DNA of 64,000 nt, from assembly GCA_015657535.1 (NCBI GenBank), contig JADHZB010000935.1:16303-80302 (forward strand). Reading direction: 5' to 3'. Position 1 is the first letter of the stretch. Every line of letters starts with the position of its first letter. The DNA is from Nephromyces sp. MM_2019. Lineage: Eukaryota; Apicomplexa; Aconoidasida; Nephromycida. The notes beneath the pieces were generated by a model that was given only the letters and a program-made list of their open reading frames with translations, searched no databases and was not told where the DNA came from. Positions 40,601 to 54,159 of the stretch are shown here, in pieces. A program made the translations under genes and the position numbers.

Positions 40601-42126
40601 CCCTAAATTCTTAGATGATTACTCAGCATTATCTTTCTGTATAGTTAGCACCTTTTTTGCTTGTAACATAATAAAATTTTCATCCATGCTAACATTCTTA
40701 ACAACTTCAGCTCCAGGAAACAGGTCAACCATCAACTATATGGACCCAAAGGATTGCTATCATATCTCCATATGCACACCAAGTAAAACTAATAAGGAGC
40801 CTTGTAAAAACAATGCTCAGGATCCCTGATGACCAACCTTGCCCCATAGATGTAAACACTGTAGATGGATTTCAGGTATCCATATATAATAGCTCTCGAG
40901 CCCCTGTGCGATACTACTTTCATTATAATATCTCAAATGTATAATACTCTCAAAATTAGAAGTAAATTTAACCTATTTATAGGGAAGAGAAAAGGAATTT
41001 ATCGTTTTCAGCGCTGTGAGAGCTCATACACAGCCTGAAAGTGGCCCTAGTAATTACAAGTCTGTTGGATTTTTAGCTGACGTCCGTCGCATGAATGTCG
41101 CCATGACTAGAGGTCGGCAAAATTTGTGGATAATTGGTAATGGACAATTTCTAATGGGGAATAAGCTCTGGTCAGACTTATGGAAGCATTGTGCTGAGAA
41201 TAACTGTCTCTTCAACATCAACTTAAAAAGTCAAAATATCAGTAATTATTTCAAGGGTTGGCTCCTATCTTATTTCAATCGTCGACCAGTAAGCAAAAAT
41301 TTATATAACTTCTTAATACTTGTGTCAATTCTTGGAAAAGATTATACCAACACTTTACAACTGAAAATTTAATCTTATATATCCTCATACTTTGTGAACT
41401 ATCAGGAGTCACAGGTTATGTTTCAATCATATGTACCTAACGTCTTGAAGAAGATTGAATTGGACACACGTGATCCTAGGAACAGATCCATTTTTAGTGA
41501 CAATGAACTAAAAAAAACTATGGAACACAAGTAAGTATATTCTTTTTTTTTTTGCTTTTTAATACTATTTGATTCGAATTTATTAAGTATTTACAATTTA
41601 TATGCAAAGTCTGACACAAGTCACCTTAAAATTTCAAAATTTAACTCAGGGCTTTAGAATCATAAGATAGTATTCACTCAAATTTAGAATTATACCTAAT
41701 TTATACTAATGAAGATTGGAAATTTTCAGATTATTTATGATTATCCCCTACATTTTTTTCACATTTTTTTTTTTAGTCAAAAGGATTTAATTGAACTTCA
41801 AAATTTAGCTAGAAAGTCTGTAGACGATTTCCTATATACTGAAAACGATGAAGGAGACTTTGACCCAGCTCTAAAAAAGGGGTTTGTCAAATGAATAATA
41901 GATTCAATACATAATCACAGAATGTTTTGATTTTCTTTCGTTTATATATATTTAAGTTTAAAAGTTTATGTATTTACAAATTCAAGAAATGATTTAAAGC
42001 ACTCTAAAATTTAAAACATGTTTCAATAATATTTTTTTATTTCATTTCCACAGATTAGATGATCTTTTCAAGGAAGACAAAAATGAAGTAAACAATCCTA
42101 AAAAAACTAAGCCAACAACCGATTAA
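34679..42126 (+). CDS. SEN1: Sen1/senataxin-type SF1 RNA/DNA helicase (20 exons)
   Basis: Superfamily 1B helicase of the Sen1/SETX group, which resolves RNA:DNA hybrids and helps terminate transcription; nuclear. Twenty exons in phase give about 959 residues. Motifs: I GPPGTGKT (324-331), Ia LLCAPSNAAIDEIL, II DEAS (557-560), III GDPRQL (582-587), IV QYRMHPEI (~622-629), V TVDGFQGREKEF (752-763), VI NVAMTRGRQNLW (~795-806). The N-terminal region (LKALPTNFESIENYINSFFPL) matches the domain that precedes the helicase core in this group. Exons: 34679-34987, 35408-35555, 36016-36119, 36484-36612, 37204-37492, 37658-37737, 37924-38045, 38319-38462, 38631-38751, 39112-39222 (end less certain), 39287-39412, 39571-39684, 39941-40050, 40124-40247, 40332-40406, 40711-40875, 40983-41288, 41406-41530, 41777-41881, 42054-42126. 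The tail is Lys/Asp-rich. Confidence 0.93.
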
Positions 42127-42432
42127 CTTCAATTTTCATTGCAAAGTGGTGAATTTTTGTTGTTTTCGAAAACTCGAATGCTTTAGTCACTCCACAAGTT
42201 AAAAAATTTGAACTAGAATATCTAAAAGCTATATTCAAACTAAAAATTGTTTATGAAATATTATAAACTTCAGATTAAAAGATTCTTATTTTTTTTGGTT
42301 AAAAAACCATTTAAAAATTGATTGATGATGCTTATTGTCTAAAATAAATTAATTTGTAACTACTATATTTGAGCACATAAAGCATATGGAGTTCCTAATT
42401 AAACACTATTGTGTTCCTACATAGTTCCTTAA

Positions 42433-45400
42433 TTAGTAAGAGCGCAAAGCATTAGGTTTTGGAACTATGTTAAACTTTTTACGATAATATTTCTGTGTTG
42501 CAAGGGGACTACATGGGTGTAGCCTGTATGGAGCAAAACATATCTCTATCATTTGTAATTCAGACATGCCAAGTAGTATTGAGATGTGGTCTTGGTTTGG
42601 CAATAGATAGAGCTATAAACGTAATGATTTATAACTATTTATAAAATTCCATGATTTGAAAAGATGATAAATTGCATCCAATCATGCAATACCTTAAGAA
42701 TTAATTTAGCAAATTGGTTATTTTTACCTGTATTAGCATTTTGAGATTATACTTCGCCCTTGCAGCTGACATTTCTCTTGCCAACTCACTAGACATGGAC
42801 CAATTAATGAGATTATCCTTTTCTCCATGCTGAATATAAATCCGTAGATCTTGGAAGGTATCCATCTTCAACTTTTCCATTTCTGCAGATTTAAGTTTTT
42901 AAATTCATTTAAAAAGGAGTTTTTACGGAGTTTTGGTATATTTTGTAAAAACTTTCTAGTTAGTAGTTACCACTTAGATTGCTGAAGAATTTATTAACAA
43001 CTTTTAGATTGTCCCAGTCAATGGACTGGCTTACTAAGCAACTAAGTGCTGAAGATAATATTGATCCAACTTTTTCCTGTGTTATCTTCTTTGCCATAGC
43101 TTGTGTTGAAGAAAATGGTGAAATTAGAATTATACGGTTTACCTGTGATTTGTTTAGTAGCATTGGTATAATTCAAAGATTTAATCAATCTCAGCTAAAA
43201 GCTGAAATTTTTATAAATTTGATACAAAAGTTAATACGGTCATCTCTAACTTGTTTGATAAATACAAAGAAATTTCCAATAACTAATAAACCCTTTGACT
43301 AACTTTTGTTATATACATAATTACTTAATAGTTTATACAAATAGCCTAATTTTTTTGACAACAATGTGCCAATCGTTATTAAAATGCTTACTTTAATCTT
43401 GATTTTTTTAATTTCTATATATGCACGGTTGTTAGCGAAGTTCTTAATCTTATCGAAATTTCTCCAATATAATGAGTGGTTTTCAAATTGCATTTCACCC
43501 AAGTCTCTAAGAGTTAGGAAAGGTGGATTATTGTCATAAGCATTTTTTCTATCGCTCCTGTGATAATGTGCTGATGAGCTATACTCTATGGAGCTTTCTG
43601 AGCTATTATATGCTGAGGAACAATCAGTACTGCTATAAACTGATGAATTGGATTTGTGGTCTATCTTTGAATTGCTTGCTTGGGCATTTCTGAAAATTTT
43701 GTTTTTTATCAATCATTTAACTAGGAAAATTCTGATATTAAACACTTGGTTACAAATAGTTTAAAACTATTGATTTAGGTTAAGAATCACTGAAAATCAT
43801 TAAATTCAACGGTAAAAGCATGGATTAACCCCTACTTTTCATTAGCATAGTCGAAAAGAATTGCTTGAGCCAAGTCACAAACAAAATTTAATGCCTATTC
43901 AAACAAAATATTTTTTTAAAAAATATAAATAGTCCAGATTTAAAAACTCACCACTGCACATCCTAGTGAATAACCAAAAACGTTAACTACTATGTTTTCT
44001 ACATCATGGTATTCGGATAATTCTTTTAAAGCTTCTTTAAAAGCCTAAATTTTGAGATCAATTTTAAATAATTCCTTTTTTTAAAGGTTAAAAACACATT
44101 AGTTCTACCTTGAAAACTGTTGCCCTGATTGATAGTGGTTCAGGGCTCCCAGTTGAATTTCCATAACCTGGATAATCTACCAACAAAAAGGCACACTTAT
44201 ATAATTTTTTTCCTTCAATTCCTTCAAGATCATATATCCATGGGCCAAAGTGGTTGTAATTCATGTCTTGTTTTGAGTTAGGGGTCACTAAAGAAAACCA
44301 ATTTGATTCTTTTTCACTTAAAATGAATGATTTTATTTTAAATCTCTACCATTGAAAGGTATATTTGGATTAGATTTTGTATTGAAACTCTTCGAGTCCT
44401 GAGGTTTATAAAACTAATATTATAGCTCCAAGCTTTATTAAATTTTGAAATTACAAAATTTCTAAAATTTGTTCATACAGATAATATCATTTGTGTAATT
44501 TTAGTACGTTTTTTTTGTTTACTGTCTGTAATTAATTTAAAACATTGCTAAATCTTTTTAAATGATTAATCTAAAACAGTGATAGCTATATTAACTATAT
44601 AGTAGTAGCAGTCATAAATTTCATGTCACCTTTTTATGGAATAGCTTATACACTTCTGAAGGTGGCTGCTCTTGCCACCAGGATCCATTAGAGGCTGAGC
44701 CTCCATCTTTAGCTAAGTTCCTTTCGCTAGATTCCCAAAACTCCGATGGTGGTATTTCTGATGCCCAACGTAAAAATTTCCAAACCAAAGGAATACCTAT
44801 TTAAGAGGATGTTAAGTATTGACCTTTATTGGACATTTAAGGTGTTATATTTTGCTAACCATCTAGGGCCATCATATCTTTTCCACCTAGAATGATCCAT
44901 AGGTGCAATGGCAAGTGCGTTTGAGATTTATCTATTTTGGCCTTCTGGCTTGCTTCGCAACCTAGATAGAATATTTGAAACTTCAATTCTTGTAACTTAA
45001 ATTAATTTTTTAATTGCCTTGTTTTTTCTACCTCTTTTAGATGCAGAGCCAGCAGTTATAAATGGAAAATATGGACTTTGCTTTAAATTACAAGGCATCA
45101 TTTTATCCATGATAATACCACTTTGTGAATCAACTTTAGAAATACGTTCCCAAGCACCCTTTGCTAGCCACTCATCATCGGATGTATAACATTGTAAGCC
45201 TAGGTTTAAAAATAAATCAAAATTGTTCCTTTAGTGCAATTATAATAGATTTTACAAACAGTAACAATTAAAGTTTTGTTATCTCACAAGTTGCAGTAGA
45301 ATATTTATGTGGATAAATTGGTGGTATTAGGTAGGCATGACCAATTTTTGGTTTATTTGATTTGGGAATGGCAGAAACCTGAAAAATAAAAAGTTTAAGA

Positions 45401-46773
45401 CGTTAAAGATAGATACGAAAATTTTTTGAGTCTAAGTGAATACTTCCAAAAATGACATGCTTACATGAAATACGATATCAGTCATTTTGGTTATATAATC
45501 TTCAAAGATACCTCTAATTACTGTGTAATTCTCTAAAAATTCACTAGTAAGATCATATTTTCTAGGGTTGTAGCAAAACATTTCCTGCCATGAATTAGTC
45601 CAATTTGAAAGGCTCACAGGTGTGCGATGTAAACGTACCTGAAAATCAAAGGTTATAACTCAGCACATTCTAGCACTAAAGGCATCTACTTACTGCAGGA
45701 ACTTGTATGCCATCTTGACAACTTATTCTAAACTTGTATATTTTGTCAGGTGCTACAAATCCATTCTGATTTTAGAAATTCATAAGTTGTATATTAGTTG
45801 TGACAACTATCAATGATTGTTATGCCTGAATAACTATTTTTGATAAGATTACTTTTAAAACCGAGCTTAAACATGAATCAACTAGTTATATCTACTACTG
45901 CAGCATATAAGTTTTTATTTAGAACTATTGCATATATTTTAAGTTTACAGGTTTAGCATCAATTTTTCTGTTTGTCAATTCTGCATCTGCCGCCCGAACA
46001 CTACGTGAAACTTTGGGATTCGATGATGACTCTTGAGACTTTTTGTTTGGTAGTGGATGCGTATCTTGTGCTTTTATTGAAGTTGATGGTGGTATTTTTG
46101 ATTGAGTATTAGGATTCAACAATACATTTTTAGGATGTTGCTTGTGTGGAGTTGAATCAAAATACGGGATTTGCCTAAGTTGATTGCCACCATGAATTTG
46201 TGATAATGAAACTTTGAAGTATTCCAAATTTTCGTCAGAGCTACTCTTTTCAAAATTATCTGGTGTTAAAGGTTATAATTTAATTCAGTAATCGGGGATA
46301 AAAAATAAAGAATTAAGTATGGAAAGACAACTTTCCATTCATAAATCTTTCTTTTACAGGTCATTATAATTATACACATATATTGCTATACATATCCATT
46401 TTAATCACCACTCCTAAGCGTGGTACTTACTTGATTGTAACTATAAATACTTACCGAATTTTCCCGAAGACACTGGTTTGCTGGGTAATTCTTCTCTATT
46501 TCCTAATCCTATTTTTCCTAGAAAAAAGACATTTCAAAAACAAGTTTCTAGTATAGATTGGACTTGTTATTCTCCAAAACTATCATGCAATAACAAGCCT
46601 TTTTTATTTTCACCTGTAAAAGAGTTATTATTCCCTCTTAGATTCCCCGTAAACTCTAATTTGTCTACGTCACTGTTATCCTCAGTTGAGCATAGATTCG
46701 TTGACAAAGACTCATCGGAAATTATTGATTTAGAGTCTGTAAAAAGTCTTTTTTGTTTTGAGGGTAAATGCAT
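42433..46773 (-). CDS. Alpha/beta hydrolase-fold protein with extended N-terminus
   Basis: Serine hydrolase (lipase/esterase-like) of unknown substrate. A full catalytic triad can be assembled: nucleophile elbow VFGYSLGCAV (Ser codon 43967-43969), acid in YIQHGEKDNLIN (~42830) and His in LLPNQDHISILLG (~42570). The oxyanion-loop region reads ILGGKDMMALDG, then the typical LLVDYPGYGNSTGSP. Order: Ser/Lys-rich N-terminal region (46455-46773), a domain with WTNSWQEMFCYNPRKYDL (45432-45617) and KIGHAYLIPPIYPHKY, then the hydrolase core. A Ser-rich insert (about 43560-43700) lies between the Ser and Asp elements. The start is uncertain: ATG 46773 is the first in frame, but the frame is open to ~46845 and a leader exon may exist. 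The stop is at 42433-42435, 306 bp from the convergent helicase. Confidence 0.82.
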
Positions 46774-46985
46774 TTTTACCGACAATATTGAGTAATTAGA
46801 AAAAGTACTTCCAGTTAATTCTTTAGCTCTCAATTTCGAATCTATAATTTTTGTATTCCTCAGTTTCTCTCATTACCTCTAAAAGTATTATAAAAATTCC
46901 TAAATTTGAAACTTTCAATTTTTCGTGAGTTTAATTAGACAACTGAGAAATGTTATTTTCTTGATTCATATAGTATAAATTTTAG

Positions 46986-47192
46986 GTGCTATTATACAAG
47001 GAACCCATAAGCTATTGTTATGTATTTGACAAGGAAATTTCAATTAGAAATCTAGCATGTTGCCGGATTTTAGAAAGAATCAGAGCTCACCCTATAAAAT
47101 TTCTTTCTAGCAAGGAAATTGAGGGTGATTTGGCGAATAACCCTAAATTAAAATTATATCTAGGGCTTAGTCTTATAAGATCTACTAAATAA
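46986..47192 (+). other. Orphan coding-like frame without ATG
   Basis: A 68-codon open frame follows a good acceptor (AATTTTAG) and encodes a balanced, protein-like sequence (RNLACCRILERIRAHP, KLKLYLGLSL). It has no ATG, and no partner exon was found on this strand. It could be the last exon of a small unrecognised gene between the hydrolase and the S1 protein, or chance. Confidence 0.3.
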
Positions 47193-47814
47193 AGCCTGCT
47201 ATTTATACAGAATTGGTTATAAAATTGGTAAATTAACCAATAATTACATTTCAAACAGCGGGGTTCAGCTTTTAAAAAATTTTGAATAGCATAAGCTATG
47301 CATCTTTCCTAACATACCCTTCTTAGTAGTCCACTAGCCATTAAGGAGAATCATTTATAAAATAATATCTAGCAAGACTTGTAACAATTACATAAATGTT
47401 AACAATTATATAAATAGCACATGTGTAACTTGTGATATTAAATTTATTCGGTTTTGATCTTTTTCTCCAGCTTTTCAACTTTTGTCAACACTCTACAAAA
47501 AAGATCAAAAGCTCTTAAACCTAGTTACTAAAACTTCCACTCCTCTGAAATTGGGTGGAAAAATTTAGTTAATAAAAGTGCCTGCCAACTTAACTATATT
47601 GCAAACACTAGTAGCAATATATTCATGACAAAAGAGCTTAGTCTCTTCATGATCCGTTAATTAGAACAGCTTAATCTAACATTGAATCACACCCTGACTA
47701 AGTATTCAGGAACAAATAAACTAACATGATCAACATTATCATAATGATTACGTCTCGGATAAGCCTGTGAACCTCAGCTTGAGAATAACATGGTTTATAG
47801 AGATAATCTCCACT

Positions 47815-50800
47815 ATGAGCCTCAATTGGTTCCATTCTCTGCTCCTTATTTTCACATTTAATGCCTTTCATGGGCTAGGATTTGAATTTTGGCGCTGCTG
47901 GAAATCCTCAAACAAAATTTCAGATGGCTCATCATTCAAGAGCAATCATATCTCTCAGCTTAGGAGTCTCCAAAATGCTTCACCAGATGACAAATTTATA
48001 GGAATAGACTTAAATACTGACATCAGAAAACCCTCAGAAAAGCTCACAATTATCAAGTTAGCCTAACTACAACACACAAGCCACTTCAATTTTATACAAC
48101 TTTTTGATTTTCACAGAGAATTGAACAGAAATTTCCGGAGTAGAAAGTTCGAAGTACTCCTAAAAGATGCTGTTCAAAACAAACGTAAAGAACTCATTAA
48201 CTCTTCTACAGTATGAATTAGCCTAAGGCTTAAATCATGTTAAATAAAAATAACAAATTCCAACAAAAACTCTTTTTTAGCCAAAGAAATCCCCATTCGA
48301 AGTCGAAAGGTTACCAATATCCCTCTACAGAAAAGATCAAATTTTAATTGGGAGAATTGTAAGCATCAAGTCTTATGGATTGTGGGTTGATTTCGGCTGC
48401 ACAAAAAATGGTTTCCTACACATAAAAGATATATCCGAAACTTGGATTGAAGACATTAACTCACTTTTTAATTTAGGTTGGAATCATTTGAATCCCTTTT
48501 TTAATGACAGATTTAGAAAATGTTTGATTTATTCATTTTAGGTCAAGAAATTGTTATCAAGATTAAATTTTTGGATACTTCAAGAGGGATCATAGGCTTA
48601 ACTAATTTAGAACTACAGGAAACGCAGAAGAAGCCTATAAGCCATCCCTTAAGCACCCTTCAGGTTCGCAACGCCATTTGTATAAAGTAGTTCCGACTTT
48701 AAAATTTTCAATATTATTCCACACCTTACCTCAGGTTGAAGATTATATAAGGGGTAGAGTTAAAAAAATAACTAATTATGGTATTTTTATTGATATAAAC
48801 TCTGAAGTTGATGGTTTTCTGCACATCGTAAGCTTAAATTACTACATTAAAAAAATTATTTTGAAAGATATTAGCCATTTCCAATGCCCACCAGTCGGAC
48901 TTATATAACCCAATGAAGGATGGAAGACGGCATTTACCATCCCACTATTATAAACTCAACGACATAATTGATCCACTTTATATAAAGGGAATAGATCTTG
49001 TAAGAAAACGGTAAGCTTTATAACAAATATCTTTTAGCATTAGAGACGCAAGAGTAACTAATTATTGAATCTTATACGACTGAAACATTCTTATGATTAT
49101 GAATTTTTAGTCATATCTCCTAACTTGCATTCGACCAAAAGCCATTTCTATTATTAAATTTCCACTTTTTTATTTCTAAATCCCCATACTAACCATAATA
49201 TGGTTAGAGTTCAGTTATCCGCACGCAATTATGAAGAAGAATTAAACCTCAGGCTTGATCTAGGAAAAGAAACACCAGAGGAACAAGACAATTACGCACC
49301 TACAAAAACATCTTTTCATCAACGCACTTTATTAGATCCTACTGAACAACTAAATCTACTAGATTTAAAGGGATCTATGGGTTTTAGAAGGTATTTTATG
49401 CGCCTATATAATAACATTTTATTCATATATACTTAACTATTAAACTGTAGTCTTTCGGAGAGTCTCATACACCCTGGAAAAAGAATAAATCCCTCTACTG
49501 AACTATCATCTTTCTACATAGGCAATTCACGTAACGCCTTATCAAAAAGCTCAATTTATGAGACTAAAAATATAAAAAGATACAATCAATTGCCCATTTC
49601 ATTAGAAAAACCCCTCGAAGATTATTCTCACAATACTATTGATAATGCAATTGATGAAATTCGATTTCGCTTATCTAATTATATGCCACAAACTATTGAA
49701 GAAGAGGAATATGGAAATTCATTTGAAGAAAATATATTCAATAACTTAAGAATTGTATTAGGTAAATTATATTTGACAATTTAAAATCTGCCTACATTCT
49801 TATTCGAAGCTGCGGAAAATTTCTATACTGCTCAAAAACAGCACTTGATGTTCATAAATTACACTTTCTTCTTGTTATTCCCCTGTAAATCATAGAATCT
49901 AAAGAAGATAAACTATTGGACGAATTCGAGCTCGACCTACCAAGGTTTTTAGCTAACCTTGACCACTGGGATGAAGCCACCGAGCGTATGTAACTTTTTT
50001 GATTACACCTATCTAGATTTTATAAGCAGCAGATAAAGTACAGGATCATATGTCTAATTAAATGAAAAATTATTTGTTCCTTATTACATATTATAAACTA
50101 CATCAACAACCACCTTCACAAATAATAAAATTTAATAATTAAATAATTTTCTAGGCATTGCACCACTTATTTTCAAGGACAGACATATTTTCAACAATGA
50201 CACGGATGCTCATCTGAGAAAAGGTTTCTAATAGCACTATTGAAAAATATCGAAACTAATTAAACCTTATATTTTTATCTAGGATCAATGTCTAATAAAT
50301 CTCAGTCATCAATAATGCCACAAAATTTCAATTTAGGGTCGAGGTAATATTTTTTTGATTAATATATTTTATAACTATTTTAAAGCAATTTCTATACTTA
50401 TGAATAAATTTTTTGTTATAAAAATATTCTAATGTTTTAGTTATTCAAATCAAGGAAATAAAAGTCCATTTAAAGGTCTAGTTGTTGAAAATAAGAAACA
50501 GGATGTTAACACAACTGAGAAACTTGAAGACTACACTGAATATTTCGAACTTTATAACCAGCCTTATGATCAAGGAGATAATGAGGTACAATCTGATTTG
50601 GGAGTTACTATGAGGCTGACTGAAGACAATTTTGAAATTTCGGAAATGAGCACTCCTAATTTGTATGATCACATCCATAACTCTAGCAATGAGATTAATT
50701 CAAATATTGATTTTGAACAAGACGGACTAAAACCTGATATTGATATAGAAACCGATAATATTGAGGCAAAGGAAGCACATCTTTATGTTGAAAATTTAAT

Positions 50801-51542
50801 AAGAAAATTAAAAAAAGGCCAATATATACAGTCACATCTCAAACACGAAATTAATGATGGTCACTTTAGCAAAATGAAAAGCGAAATTTATAAATCTCAA
50901 ACATTCAAGCTTCAAAATAATTCACAAAGCAATAATAGCCAGGTGATTTATCTTCTATCTTTTAACGACTCAAATTCTTATGATCATAATATATTTAATT
51001 ATAAAAACCATCAGGCTGAAGATATCTATCTCCTTAATGTAAATGAACGTTTTCCTGGAATTGGGTTCGATTTATCTGAAAGCTATATAAGTGGTCTAAG
51101 GGTAGAAGAAAATGATAAAATTGGTTCACAATCAAAATTTAGTACACGTGATACTTTTCCTAACAATAGTTTTTCCAGTATTAAGCATAGGAAGATGCAG
51201 GATTCCCATAAAACCCGAATTCATTCACTTAAGTGTAAATGGATAAAGGATTATGTCGATGAAGTGATGTTAAGAAAGAAACCAAGTTCTGATATTACAA
51301 ACTCATCAAATGTGAATATTTCAAACAAATTGAAATTTTCACCATTCATTGGTCATAATGAAAGTAAAGATTTAGAAAGAATTAAAATAAAAGCCCTCTT
51401 AAGTGATACAACTTTTCAAGAATTACTTAAATTATCTGGACTAGACCATAGAAAACTAAGAGAAGATAAGTTGGATATAAAATTGCTTGAAAATTTCCCC
51501 AAAAAATTCATTTACAAAAGGCCAGGAATACGTGGGAGCTAG
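47815..51542 (+). CDS. S1-domain RNA-binding protein with apicoplast-type leader (901 aa)
   Basis: Twelve exons in phase: 47815-48056, 48117-48210, 48281-48476, 48542-48663, 48735-48827, 48868-49010, 49208-49390, 49451-49761, 49896-49985, 50155-50223, 50283-50343 and 50441-51542. The N-terminus is a signal peptide (SLNWFHSLLLIFTF) followed by a Ser/Asn/Lys-rich stretch, as in bipartite apicoplast leaders. Two S1 (OB-fold) domains follow: ~130-200 (ILIGRIVSIKSYGLWVDF ... NGFLHIKDIS) and ~219-302 (YIRGRVKKITNYGIFIDI ... VDGFLHI ... VRKRVQLSARN). The remaining ~600 residues are acidic/Asn-rich without a known domain. A plastid ribosomal S1-like or RNA-processing role is inferred. GTAAGC at ~48360 is read as coding because the S1 fold continues across it. 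Confidence 0.82.
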
Positions 51543-54159
51543 ATAACCGAGGATACTAGTTCTAAATACAAGCACTTTTTATTTCCTACAACATTTTCAT
51601 TCAAATCGAGTCTCCTTGAAAACAATAATAACGATACATTTCTTATTAAATTGTAAACAAATTGTCAATAATAATATCTTTACTAAAGTAAAGGTTGTAA
51701 ATATTTAACAACAATTCTTATAGAATTTTATCAAATTTAATAATTTTATATAAAGTTTCATCTTGATGGAAGAGTTCTTTTGATTATATCTTTTTAAAGT
51801 TTACAAGTTTGCGAGAGAATTCTACCCATATTTTCTATCAGAATTCAACGAATAGGATAACAAATCTTTACTAGTCTGTTATATCAATCATTTTTCCAAA
51901 AATAGATTATTTAATACTTTTATAGTTTAGTAGTGTAGGATAGATAATTTGAGAATTAGAAATTATTTTAATAAATTTTTTATTTTCTTGCAATAATTTA
52001 AAAGCTCAAAACTACTATCTATAACGACTTGTATAGTAAAACTAGACATGGTTTTGTATTTAAAATTAGAATATCTCAATGGACAAAGTGAATAGGATAT
52101 CGATACTTTAGTTACTTGTCAATAAGGAATATAGAAAAGTGCAATGCAAGATAATTACTCCAGTATTAAATTCAGGAGTTGCATTATATATAATTAAAGC
52201 TTACGTATTAAAAAAAATATGCACAGGTGATATGATATGTAAATCAGGTAACAGAGCAAGTAACTTTATGGAATGTAACATTGGTGTAATTGTTTGATTA
52301 TAGCACTACATAAAGGATCAAGTATTTTGAAACGACTTAATTAATTAAGCTTTTGATTCATAATAATTTTCATAACAAGTCGTTTATCAATTTAGGTGAA
52401 GAGCAATTCGAAGAATCAATATGTATATATATAAATAAATGTCAACTTATATGGCTCTTGTGTTTAGTTGTTGTATGTAAAATGGATGAATAGTGGATAC
52501 GCGTTTTTAAAAAATGAACTACCCAGATTTGTTTATTAAGACTAAAACTATCACAAGTGTAAGCGTGTTAAAAATTGTCCATCACATTTTAATATAGGTT
52601 TTAATTTGCTTCATTTAGGTGCACAATTTACTCGTTATTTTACGCATTTCTGGAATTTTATGACACACCTTCCAACTTATGACCAATAGACCTGTTAGGT
52701 GGGTTATTTTCCTTCTAGGGTACTGCAAATAAAAAAAATGAAATTAAATAATTTACCAGCTTATTGAACTTCTTCTATTAATTCCTAACTTAATAATTAG
52801 CCAAAACGATAAACACATTTGTAAGTTTCTGGTACACTTAAGGATCCTATATTAGATCGAAAAAACATTAGCTTAAGTGGGATTTAACTCTCTACAAACC
52901 AGCATGCGTTTGCGTGTATGTAGGGATAAATGACAGAGCGTTTGATAGTAATACTCACTATAAATATTATAACTATTTTTAGCTTACTTACACTACTGCT
53001 ATTTTATTTTTTCACCTGTGCACTAGATGTAACCAAATTGTTTTTTAGCTTAGTTACACCTAATTATTAAGTTATAACTTTTCTACAAATCTAAAGATAA
53101 AATTCACTCTTGAATGTGAAAATTAGGTAGAAAACAATTCGGCACCAAGTTTGATCCAAGTTGACTACAGGCTAAGGCTTAAGAAATAAATAAAAAGCTA
53201 AAAACAGTTGACTAGCATAAGTGAAGGTGTTAAAAACACTATAAATTACAATATATCCCACATCTTATGCATTCAGATACCACCAAATACCACCAAATGT
53301 CACCAAATAAAACTAATTTCCCCCAAATAACTTTTATGAAGCATGTTTCCACATTTCTTGAGGTGATAATTTCCTCTATTGTTATATTTCTGGATAACTT
53401 AGAACCCTAGTTTGAGCAATGCTACACACACATATATACATACACACTTCAACACACACACACACTCACCACTCACCCACGCATACACACATAATCACAC
53501 CTCACATAAACGCATGTTCTTTTTTCTCTCGAGGTTATGGAAACCTTCTTGATTTCACAAGTGCGTTTACAATGTATAAACAAATAAATACACACACACT
53601 ACTTCGATTTACCCACCTATATTTCGGAAAAGCTAAAAAAATCTTCTTGTTCTTTGAACACTTCATTCACTTTTACTTTCCCCAAACACATTCTTTTTTC
53701 CCTTGAATTGTAGCACAAACCTTAAGAAATCGCAACACTAAAAAAATAATTTTATTTATCTAAAAATATGTTTTATATATAATTCTCAAAACTAATTTTT
53801 CATAGAATTTCATACATAACTATTGAGTTTGTTATTATTATTTTGCAGCTACATAAGAAGATTGGAAATTATTTAACTTATTGAGGTATGATTACTTTTT
53901 ATGCATTATAACCAATATTACTTAATTTTAATAATTTTAGATAATTTAAGTTTTTTCACATTTAAAGCAGCTATCACACAATACGTCTTCTTGCATAAAA
54001 TTGGAAAACTTGAAAAGATATATTATAACACGCTTAGTACTACATCATTATAGCAAAACACCTTAATTATAATCCTTTTATAATATTTTCTTCAATAGTT
54101 AGGTGCTGCCTAAATTTATTACGCTTTACTTGTTTCCTTAGGGCCAAAACACATTCAAT
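51543..54159. other. Intergenic region; alveolin leader exon candidate
   Basis: No gene recognised. A short CACCAAATA-type repeat occurs at 53279-53312 and CA-rich DNA at 53419-53510. A 5' UTR exon of the alveolin gene may end at ~53884 (TTGAG|GTATG), spliced to an acceptor at ~54141 (TTTCCTTAG) just before the ATG. Confidence 0.4.

Noticed and set aside
46478..46795. 105-aa plus-strand frame opposite the hydrolase N-terminus
   Set aside because: The minus strand here splices in phase into the hydrolase gene; the plus frame is its shadow.
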